A DNA stretch of 64,000 nucleotides from NCBI GenBank assembly GCA_018343915.1, contig JABRWF010000001.1:2914001-2978000 (forward strand), read 5' to 3'. This document shows positions 1 through 9,257 of the stretch, one piece after another. Each line of letters starts with the position of its first letter. Positions within the stretch are counted from its first letter, which is position 1. The notes beneath the pieces were generated by a model. The model saw only the letters and a program-made list of their open reading frames with translations, was not told the origin of the DNA and did not search any database. The DNA comes from Agroathelia rolfsii. Taxonomy: Eukaryota > Basidiomycota > Agaricomycetes > Amylocorticiales > Amylocorticiaceae. Made by a program: the position numbers and the translations under genes.

Positions 1-89
1 CAGGGGAGAGGGAGAGCGTTGTCATTGTAGCCAGGAAATCTCGATAAAAATGATAAAATAGACCTATTGGCCTGATTATTTGAAATAAT

Positions 90-975
90 TTAGCCTGGAA
101 GACCAAGGCTTGCCCTCTGGAAGAAGATGAGAATATGGTTTGCATGTCTTATATATATGAATGCGAATAGGCCACATACCACTTGCAATACATTTGCACG
201 GTCCTGAGGAGGGAGCTGTCGTATTTCGTCTGGCGTCATAGAAATGACACGCAGGATCATTGCCTAAGCAAGAGGTCTCTCAGAAATGTTGTGGTTGATT
301 ACAATTACGATTGCATACGCACCTTTTGATCGTCAGGCAGAGCTGCAAGCGCGTCAGGTAGCTGGTTCATGGCAGCCGGGGCACGGGGTGGTTGTGGCCC
401 TGATGGGTATGGATTGGATCCCGGCTGAGTAGGTGGCTGTCTAGGATACCCATTGGCGAATGAGGGCTGCTGCGGGGCAATTGGTGGTGGGTGTTGGCTA
501 GGAGATCCTATCCTGTTGGGTCCGGCCAAGTGAGGCGGTACGGACGATGCTATGATGGGTGCTTGTGGATTAGCAGGCGAAGTTGCCGCATGTCGTGCGA
601 GTGTTTGCTATTCGTGCATGTTAATCACAAAGATGGATAGAGTGCCTGAGAGGAAATGTTTCGCACATGAAGAACTTCAACGTTCACAGCGTTGACTTTG
701 ACCATGAGCGTAATGAGCGCATACGCAATTTGAGGCTAATGTGTCAGTTATGGGTAATAAGTCAGATATTTCCGCTATGTCCCATGTGCGAAGATAATGG
801 TATCCAACCTGTACGTTCAATATAGCCCTTGCTTGCTCCGGAGTGGTCTTCTACTAGCAATGATATGAGAACATCATCAAATCGCGCAGTAGTATTGCTC
901 CAACCAGCCAAGGCGCACTTTTAGTTGGACTAGCAGCTGCAAAAGCTCCTCTTCGGGTAAGGTGGGCGCAGACAT
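90..975 (-). CDS. CstF-64/Rna15-like protein, hinge and C-terminal domains only
   Basis: Five exons give about 187 residues. The N-terminus starts MSAPTLPEEE. It is followed by a hinge-like stretch (TTPEQARAILNV, then PQIAYALITLMVKVNAVNVE, about residues 21-55), as in the CSTF2 hinge that binds CstF-77/symplekin. A Pro/Gln-rich linker (about 60-140) follows, then the three-helix C-terminal domain (ILRVISMTPDEIRQLPPQDR, about 154-173) and a tail ending ASLGLPG. In the family this C-terminal domain contacts Pcf11 in 3'-end processing of pre-mRNA in the nucleus. No RRM is encoded: the gene begins directly before the hinge, and the next upstream gene on the strand is a glutaredoxin. The ATG at 975 was chosen because it opens the conserved frame. 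Exons were joined by phase: AAA|GTGCGC, GTACAG|GTTGG, CAT|GTGCGA, AAG|GTGCGT, GTG|GTATGT. Family assignment is firm; the exact role without an RRM is inferred. Confidence 0.8.
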
Positions 976-1267
976 GGCTAGTCAGTCAGAGTAAACGTGT
1001 TCCAAAAGCCGGTGCAAGATGATGGTCAATAAATCAGTTTTTGTCATTCGAGCTGCAAGGCAACGGTCGGACTAGTTGTCGAAATGACAACATGACTTCA
1101 TCTTCAATATAATATTCGCTATATGGTGCGTTCATGTCTTACTGTTCGTACTTGCAGTATATTTATCATTGGACAGATCATTATTTAAGCCAATCAACTA
1201 ATTTACAGATGAGACCTCCTGGACATAGAACTAAATTGCCGCAGATCCAAGGAGGCGAAAAAGCTTC

Positions 1268-1990
1268 TTACGCAGACACCAGTTCAGCCAGTTTGCCCTG
1301 GCGCTCGAGAGCGGTGACAACGTCATTACCTATTTTGATAGGGGAAGGGTTATCAGTGAAACTATATAAAAATAGTGCACTGGTTTTTGATATATTCCCA
1401 CTAACCTCCAATGTGCTTTTGCCCTATGTGTAATCAAGGTGTTAGGATATTACACGATATCATAAGGTAAAGGAAGCTGACCAATGAAAATATTAGGAAC
1501 GCTCCGTATACCTGTCTTGGACATGAGATAGTCCTGTATTTCTTGTTCCTCGGGGAGTTCGTCAATCCTAATTAGCACTATAAGCATCTCAAATACAGTA
1601 TCATCGAACGAAGGCAACGTACTCAAGTACTTTGACCTGAGCATTGGGGTACTTGGTTGCAAATAGTTTCTTGCTGCTCTCGCTGAACGGGCACCAGCTC
1701 TAATTCGAAGAAATTAATTGATTATCCTGATATTAGAGAAGATCAGCCATACCTTGGAGAAGATAGTGATATGGTTATCTGCAATCGCAGACTAGTAATA
1801 TCTATTAGTCCTTTTGGAACACAAGAAGTCAGGAAATGGGTAATGCACGACGTACTTCAACGGTATCTTTGACAGTCATGTTTGCTTGTATCGTACTAGA
1901 GGATGAGGTAGACGTAGAGAAGAATGCGCCGGTAGATCGTGAGGATGTTATAAACAGCGAAGCAGTAGCGTTATAAAGGCGAGAGAGCAT
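1268..1990 (-). CDS. glutaredoxin with CPFS active site and probable mitochondrial presequence
   Basis: Six exons total 417 nt, giving 138 residues in consistent phase. Residues 1-37 are rich in Ser, Thr and Arg without acidic residues (MLSRLYNATASLF...), resembling a mitochondrial targeting sequence; translation could also begin at Met38. The thioredoxin fold follows, with IFSKSWCPFS at about 55-64 (catalytic Cys61, monothiol-type CPFS instead of CPYC), VLEIDELPEE, the glutathione-binding SVPNIFIG and C-terminal KHIGGND. It should reduce protein disulfides or glutathione mixed disulfides using GSH. One exon is only 18 nt (1406-1423). The gene is divergent from the NIF3 gene, with 267 bp between start codons. 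Family certain; location and monothiol behaviour inferred. Confidence 0.9.
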
Positions 1991-2091
1991 CGTAGATCAT
2001 GTGGGGATTGCTCAGTTAGCCAAGGGCCTCATCTTTGTCAGCATATGTCAGCATCAGCCACTATGTCATCCAACCACGTGATCGTACGTTG

Positions 2092-2110
2092 CGCGCCACC
2101 AAATGGCGCG
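2092..2110. promoter_or_regulatory. inverted repeat in the divergent glutaredoxin/NIF3 promoter
   Basis: Perfect 7-bp arms CGCGCCA and TGGCGCG are separated by CCAAA. They lie in the 267-bp space between the two divergent start codons (1990 and 2258). A CACGTG box lies about 15 bp to the left, at 2075-2080. The GGCGC cores resemble E2F/MBF-type sites, but the regulator is a guess. Confidence 0.3.
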
Positions 2111-2257
2111 ACGTGCGGTTGTTTGTTAATCTGGAACTGGAAACATTTAGCAACTACCTCAAAAGTGTATGCCCGGACTGTTTTACGAAACATGATTTAG
2201 GGTTGTCCTCAACATGGTTTGTAACCCACTTCAAATATAGGCCCAAATTTGTCAGCC

Positions 2258-3521
2258 ATGTCGATAGTCAGAACAATCTGCCGCGCCATGGAGCGCATCG
2301 CGCCTTTGAGACTTGCTGAAAAATGGGACAATGTGCGCAACGTATGATGATGATCAAAGAAAGGAAAAGCCTGATTAGCCCGATTCCCTTGCCTTAGGTT
2401 GGATTGCTGCTAGGTTCTCTTGTCTCCTGACATATCCACTAGGTTTTCTCATTCGACATATGCTCCAAAATGAACAGAAGCCCCCACTCCTCGGCCTGAT
2501 GCAAATCAAGTGCTACTGACTATTGAGTTAGTGAAGTCCAACTTTGCTTCCCAGCTCTTGAAACACATCCCCTGACTTATTGATTTAGCTTAACACCATC
2601 TGTACTAGCGGAAGCCGTAGAATCCAAGACGGGCATGATTGTGGCCTATCACCCCAGTATCTTTGCTCCACTTCGATCTTTCACACTTTCTGTCCCTCTT
2701 CAAGCCACGCTTCTCAAATGTGCAGCGCAGGGCATCTCCGTTTTTAGTCCCCACACTAGTCTAGATGCTGTTTATGGTGGGATGAACGACTGGCTCGCAG
2801 CTGGGTTGATCCAAAATACACCTTCGTCGCAGGTGACGATTTTGGGCACCGAGAAACGCGAACCCGAAACGAACAAGGTCGAGGGTGGAGATGGTCGCCT
2901 GGTGACGTTCGGGGTGCCGCTATCCATCGAGGAACTTATTCGACGAACAAAAGGCCATCTCGGCATCAGCTACGGTCAGTATCTTCTTCACTTCAACACG
3001 TCAACGGTTCGTTACGTCGCTATTGCATGCTGAATTCTTCCTTCTTGAATAAATGACAGTGCAATATGGCTCTCCAGCATCACTAACCGAATCTTCCTAC
3101 GTTTCGAGTGTTGCCATTTGCGTGGGTTCTGGGGGTGATATGTTGAGCGGTGTCGACGCAGATGTTTATCTGACTGGCGAGATGCAACATGTATAGGACT
3201 TCATCTTTTCATTGGTAGAGATAGCTGAGAGCAAACAACGTTCCAACAGCATGTCGTCCTCGCGGCGGTGGCAGCCGGCAAACACGTCATACTTTGTACG
3301 CGTCGCCAATATTTATCTTTCTCTACTGTGTTTCCCTAACGACTTGTACTCCGTTTCCTTCTTGAACAGGTGGGCACTCTAACACCGAACGTGGTTACCT
3401 GCCAACGCTGGCGGAAAAGCTCAGGAAGGAGTTGAGCGCACCTGACGGTACCCCGGACTTCGTCTCTGACTTGCAAGTGACAGTTAGCCAAGCGGACCGT
3501 GATCCACTTACAACATTGTAG
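2258..3521 (+). CDS. NIF3/DUF34 family metal-binding protein
   Basis: Seven exons (2258-2332, 2397-2412, 2478-2526, 2589-2974, 3060-3190, 3250-3295, 3370-3521) sum to 855 nt, or 284 residues, all in phase. Family motifs appear in order: RAMERIAPLRLAEKWDNVG near the start, AYHPSIFAPL (His68), SPHTSLDAVYGG (Asp106), the central LTGEMQHH, and C-terminal CGHSNTERGYL (His237, Glu241) with SQADRDPL. The His, Asp and Glu residues are the dinuclear metal ligands of NIF3/YqfO proteins. Eukaryotic NIF3 is a conserved, poorly characterised protein of cytosol or mitochondria; bacterial relatives are annotated as GTP cyclohydrolase type 2, which should not be transferred with confidence. The second exon is only 16 nt. 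A complete, apparently functional gene. Confidence 0.93.
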
Positions 3522-4594
3522 TATGCTCACATCTCTGCATCGATCATGTACAGATTCTACATGCACCAGACGCAGTGATATGCACACAGTGCAAGTGGCG
3601 CTGAATACCAACTGAAGTATTAAACCACTTCTCAAAATTCAATCAGTTCATCATCAAACACACAATTTTTTGAACTGGATTTTGAACCAGGTGCATCCGC
3701 GGCGATGAACATCAGAGTAATTGAACAATTCTACGTGTTGACAGTGCAAGCGGCAGCAGTCTGGAATTGGGACCTATTGCGACAAGTCACGGCCGGTGCG
3801 TTGGCCTAGTCAGCGTCAAAGGGGCTGGAGAACCGGGACGTCTGCCCCACTGTCTTTCGATAAAGAAAGTTCGAATGATGACGCCACTACTCGGAGACGC
3901 TGGATATAGAACGGTGGAGCACTGGTATTGAAATGGGCCATGCGCACAGCTGTGCACATTACACCTGGCGGCTGGACTTGCTTACCCAAAACCTTGACCG
4001 TTTGAATTTTTGTCGCCGCTGTTGTCGCCATCCCTGATCTTCCTGCTCATCGCTGCTGACAAATATCCAAACTCATCATACTGCTAGTAGGCTTGTGCCG
4101 ACTCTATCTGTTATGGCCAACCAGAGCACACCCATCAATATTACTTCTCTAACACGAGGGCTTCTCGATGATGATTATCATACAGTATGCGTTGGCGGAC
4201 AGTTGATAATCGAACACGTTGGAAGAGAAAGATGAAGACACCGTGTTTTCTTTATCACAGTGACGTGGGTGATGTAGTTCGGGTTCGCACAATAAGTACG
4301 ACCTGTCTCAAGTCCTTACCATAATGAGTTACTCCCAACTCCACGGGTGTCGCATCGGTGTGATTCGTTCGACGTGGCAGGCCGAGACATTTTCAAACTA
4401 CACTGGTGACTTGTGTGGCCGTATGGAGATGCACATCACGTAACATGGGATGACAGTAGCACAGATAGTATATGTTAAATGCAACCGTAGAATCTATCTT
4501 GGCAATTACGATATTTAATTATTTTGATGCTTATGTACAGTAAATTTAGTAAAGTAACAACATTGTTCCTACGTCATGCAAGAGGGGGACACAA
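3522..4594. other. gene-free interval
   Basis: Between the NIF3 stop and the retroposon. A 71-codon minus-strand frame at 3816-4031 has no recognisable family and no good splice partners. No tRNA or repeat was seen. Confidence 0.4.
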
Positions 4595-4767
4595 GATCAC
4601 GTGACAGCTTCAAACCTCCTAATTTCCCCTTATGCTACTACACCCTTACCTTTCAAACAGTCACCATAGCTCCTCACACCGTAGTTTGCCTATAGTACAT
4701 GATACGGTATATAAACATATTTAAATAATAATAATAATAATAATAATAAACAGGATCACGTGATAGC
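4595..4767 (+). mobile_element. short SINE-like retroposon, copy 1, with target-site duplication
   Basis: A ~145-bp element (4609-4753) lies between a 14-bp direct repeat, GATCACGTGACAGC at 4595-4608 and GATCACGTGATAGC at 4754-4767 (13 of 14 match). Its 3' end is a tail of (TAA)n, about nine units. The body aligns by eye, at roughly two thirds identity, with a second element at 22030-22148; shared stretches include a CACACCGTAG-like block and a CATGATACGGTATATA-like block before the tail. It has no coding capacity. The tail plus duplication is the signature of target-primed reverse transcription, so it is most likely a non-autonomous element moved by a LINE-type enzyme. Family unnamed. Confidence 0.6.
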
Positions 4768-4850
4768 ATGAATCGGGGTTTGAACCCGTGCCTCGTCGTT
4801 GAACTTGGCAAGGCGCGCTTGCAGCAGCTTCGACTATATATTGTTCTGCA
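4768..4850 (-). other. tRNA-like fragment with B-box, not a complete tRNA
   Basis: On the minus strand the sequence ACGGGTTCAAACCCCG resembles a tRNA T-arm and matches a polymerase III B-box, preceded by a GCGCGCC...GAGGC segment. The expected 5' acceptor strand complementary to the TTCATGC that follows the T-arm is missing, so no cloverleaf closes. It directly abuts the downstream target-site duplication of the retroposon. It may be a tRNA pseudogene or the remains of a tRNA-derived SINE. Confidence 0.3.
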
Positions 4851-4914
4851 CAGATACTATTGACTACGGCGGCTTCCAGCAGCTGTCAGACTACAAATAA
4901 TATTCTTGAACAGC

Positions 4915-7900
4915 ATGCCACCAACTAACCGTGCTACTCCTCTAAGACCTCAACTGGCTACCACCGATGTCTCCTTCCAGATTCCACCCGACACTGCCTC
5001 CCTAACCTATCTTCTCGATAACGACGATGATTTCTTGCAGGGTGTTGAAGACAGTTTCATGCCACACACACCCACACTACCTCGTGCTAGTAGAGTATTC
5101 GAAGCTAGCCAAGAGACACCTCGTGCATCCACGAGCACAGCTATACCCTCTTCATCAATTATGCCCGCGACTCTAGCACACGTGGGGCTAAGAAGAAGCT
5201 CTCGCAAAACTATTTCAAAATCTGGTGTTCTTGGCTTGAAGAATGAACGTGCTACAGCAGGACCTCCGTCGCCGAGCAGAGTCAATGTTACGGCAGTTAC
5301 ATCATCGTCGCCATTATCATCAACATCTACCAGCCTGCCTGCTGTCCAACACCCTGCAAACTCACCGCCACCGGCCATTCAGGCGGCGCCGGATTTTTCT
5401 CAGCCATTAGCTCGGCTACACCACTTGTTTCATAATGAGGACTGGGATGATCACGCTCATGGCGATCAGGTGCCATCGACTAGTGCGAAAGGCAGTGGTC
5501 TCGTGGAGACAGATGAGAAGAGGGTGAGTGTCATGCCCGTCTGAATCGCTTCGCTACTTTGAGCAAACCCGCGTTGACATTCTTCTCAATTTTGTTACAT
5601 TTCAGCATCCTACTCTCGCTAATGAGAGCAATCACGACTCAGCTGATTTTACGGCCGGCGACTCGAATCCACCGAAGAAGACACGAAAACGAACTGGTTC
5701 ATCATCGGCACAAGCTCAATCTCGGAAGAGGGATGCCAGTGCTAATGCACCCGCTGTGCATGATCCATCAGAGAGTAACGATATGGCAGGTGTTGCTGCG
5801 CAATGCCGAGGGGATAATAATGTGAAAAAGAAAAATGTTTCAGCGCCCGTTGAAGCATCACAGTCGCCGTAAGTTCATTTCTGTGAAACGACATTCATGA
5901 AAACAAAAGCGGATCTTGACCATTATCCGTTCGCATCCGCAGAGATAATGATGATGATGACAAGTGTTTCGCTCCTCCCGAGTTGCCTACGCGTGCACGG
6001 AGCTCGACAGCCGAACCGGATCTCGGTATCGATCGTCATAATGATGAAGATAAACTAGGATTAGGGCCGATACAGGAACACAAGCGCAACAACAACGGCG
6101 CGGGACAATCATCTGCGTCATCCCCGTCACCACAGCAGCTAGCTTGTGTCCCACCAAACCATGATGCCGAACTGTCGCCGACGTATTCATCATCCGAGGA
6201 GGAATCTTCCTCTAGTACAACACTTGTCGTGATTAGAAAAAATGAGAGTGGATCGACAGATGGCGTCATGACGATAAACAGTGCAACCGCCGCCAATATA
6301 GCTCATGTCTCTGCTACAATCGTTGCTTCTCGCGATGTAGATCATCGTGATAACGGAGGGCAACGGAAGACTAAAAAAACAAACCGTATCATTACCGTTA
6401 ATAGTTCCAAGAAGCTCTCTAGGAAAAGGGCTGCAAGCCGCTCCGAACGTGATCTACAAGAGGGTAGGAAGATGCATGGATGGCGGGACGGTAGTCGATC
6501 GGTAAGGAAATTTAAAACCATGTCACATGACGCACATCTTCATACTTTGGGTAGCAAACTATGGATCTACATTCCGTTGCCCCTGCCGTTGAAGGCGTAC
6601 ATTCCGGTTGTGATACCAACGTTGGCTCAGGCCTTCCTCCTGGAGATATTTATGAATCGCCTAATGGTTGTTTAACGGATGATATTACCGACATGGCACA
6701 ACATGACCATTCAACCAAGTAAGAACCGTTTTCTCAACGATATATCTTCAATCACGCCGGAACAAATCAAGTTGACATTCCCCTACTTCTCGTAGTCATA
6801 TAATATGGCCTCACATGATAATTGATGCTGAATCGCCAAGTCATTTGGCAGAAGCCACTGTCACCAAGGGTATACATACGCTGGCACTGAACGACAATCC
6901 ATCAAGTCCTCTGGATGAGCAACCGCCAGGCTCATGGGTAGAGAGCAAAACTAATGAGCCGTCTCAAACCACGCTAGGCTCTTCATCTTCGTCAAGAACA
7001 ACTAACAGGGCGTCTCATGCCAGGGCAAGCACATCCAGAAAGCGGCCATCGAGTTCTCGTGAAGATCCCATGATTGACGGACGAGCAATCAAGAAGCGGA
7101 AGACGGCGCGTGATGAAGGCCATGGCGCCGCCGTTGCAACGGCACGAGCCCCCGTCAGACCGAAGTCGGTAGCTAATCTAAATAACGAAGGGCCTGGAAC
7201 CGTTTCTTTGCAACCGAACGTAAACCGCCGCAACCCCATGCCGGCAATGAAGAGTATGAGGGTTCGGCAGGAGAATGCCCCGAAGGGTATAGCTGGAACG
7301 GACGCCAAGAGATCAGCGTTGGGCGTCCCAAACCAGAAAAGAGGAGCAGCAGGAAAGACCCTGGAAAAACGAAAGCACGTTGCAGCTCGTCCTCTTCGTC
7401 CCGTGTCTATTGCCCGTCCGACAGTGCGGAAGGCCACGAGGAGTTTGAAGGGCATCGTCTTGAAGGCTTCCCCACGAATGCAGTCTTCATACCCGAGCTC
7501 GAGATTAAATGGACGATCAGAGAAAGGCCAGCAAAAGAAGGAGAAGCTACTGCAACATCTGGTATGTTCGCACCACTCAATTTCTTCCGTACCTTCTCTG
7601 ATCATCCATCCACGTATCCGACCCCCTTCTTCTATTTATTGCTTTCCAACTTTTCGACGCGTGACTGGCACTAACCGAATTGCGTTTTCCCCTCCTGACA
7701 TTCTTTTCGTGATGGTGCAACCTCGATGCTATATGATACTTATCAGGGCAAGGAACTCGTGATTGACAGCGGCGTTCAATCTGTCGTGAACATGAAGGAA
7801 GGGGAAGGGAGGGATCGAACCGTTCGTTTGGGTCATGATCACGGGCCTGAACACCTCCACCCAGCGCACCATGTAGCAACCAGTGAACCAGCACTCGCCG

Positions 7901-8319
7901 GCTCCGGATCGCCGCCGTCTCGATTGCAAGCGGTTGCAGGACAGATCGAGGATGCTACACCTGGTCTCGAGTATGTTCGGCCGCGAACGAGGTCGATGAC
8001 CAAGGCAACAAAGCCTGTTGCTTTTAGCTTTCATACCGACCGACGTGCACAAGAGCGAGCCAAGTTCGACGATATGGTCAAAGCCAAAGAAGTGGAACTG
8101 CAGCGGATCAAAGAGGCAGAACGATTGGTGCGTGAAGAACAGGAGCGCAAGGAGATAAAAGAGCTCAGGATGCGTATGATTCCTAAAGCGCATGAAGTGC
8201 CTGAATGGTACGCTCATGCGCCGAGACGTCGACCGCGGGAAAGTACCGAAGACAATTCCGCGGTTAGGGTAGCTATTGCAGCTACACACGGGAGAACCGC
8301 AGGGGGTAAAGCGAGATAA
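4915..8319 (+). CDS. TPX2-like spindle/microtubule-associated protein
   Basis: Six or more exons encode a protein of about 900 residues. The N-terminus carries FQIPPDTASLTYLLDNDDDF, like the fungal TPX2-like N-terminus. The long middle is low-complexity, Ser/Thr-, Arg- and Lys-rich with basic patches (KKTRKR, KKRKTARD). The last exon holds the TPX2 C-terminal domain: VAFSFHTDRRAQERAKFDDM, a charged helix (KAKEVELQRIKEAERLVREE), then MIPKAHEVPEWYAHAP. Such proteins bind microtubules and help target or activate Aurora kinase during spindle assembly. Start chosen at 4915, the first in-frame ATG. Splice phases fit at AGG|GTGAGT (5524), GCC|GTAAGT (~5869), around 6500-6550, AA|GTAAGA (~6720) and CTG|GTATGT (~7561). 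C-terminal domain identification is firm; the middle exon boundaries near 6500 are less certain. Confidence 0.8.
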
Positions 8320-9221
8320 GAAGCACATTTGGAAAGTATTGTAGGATCAGTGTACAGTAGTAATAACAGCAACATCTTCTGAGGAATTCTCTTCCTTGTT
8401 GTATGCATATGCATACATGCGATGTATGTTCGTCAAGAATAACTCCCCCCACCCCTTTAGTTCCCTACCCTCTTTCATTGATTTCGCATACACGAAGAAC
8501 TATGGCCATTCAATTTGATCGTCTGACTCGAGATGTGGTTGATGGTCTGATGTTCACTGTTTCCAGCGTGTCTTGCCGTCGGGCACGTGAGTGTTCGCTT
8601 TTACGTGTGCACGGTGAATATAGGGATAAAGAGAACAATGGTAAAGGGTGGACACGTTCCCATGCATCTACAGCGGTCTTTCCGCAGCCAGCTTGGCTGT
8701 GCGGTGACCGGGGATAGTAGTGAACATGGTCCTGTGTGCATGCGCCCATCTGCTTTCCGAGCTCGCATCAGCTGTGTAACGAGCACTGACAGACGGTCCT
8801 TTTCGTCCGATGAAAAGGACCCCATCCAACGCCATCTTCATTTTTCATTTCAAGTGTTCATTAATGGCGATTATTATGATCATTCATTTATTATTATGAG
8901 TGAATAAGCAAGGTCATGCTCAGCTATCGGCTGATCGCTAGAGAGCCATGGGATATAAGCGACCGTGGGCAAGCTTTACCTCCGAGTGTTTAGTATATTG
9001 AATGAACATTTAGTTGAACGCCGCTGTTCTATTTTCTTCTTTTTTTGTCTCGAGGGCTCGTTAAAGTTCATTCATTTCCCTGCACGGGCGCTACATTTGG
9101 CAACGATGCAACCCCCGCCTTGTTGTTGAAGTGTTTCTATAGTACTATTCAGTTGCAAACAAATAGCGCTCAACAAGAAACTATGTGCATTAACTTTTTG
9201 AGTGCCCTCGTGGGTCTATGA

Positions 9222-9257
<36 letters not shown>

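Noticed and set aside
305..529. Stand-alone 74-residue proline-rich protein
   Set aside because: It is one exon of the CstF-64-like gene; flanking exons complete the hinge and C-terminal domains.
1450..1662. Stand-alone 70-residue protein
   Set aside because: The frame crosses a 55-nt intron. Correct splicing gives the glutaredoxin VLEIDEL segment.
4768..4850. Functional tRNA gene
   Set aside because: The T-arm is good but the acceptor stem has no partner, the outer T-stem pair mismatches, and no anticodon arm folds convincingly.
8214..8749. Several overlapping frames around the end of the TPX2-like gene
   Set aside because: They are shadows of the real frame or of low-complexity DNA, with no conserved motif.
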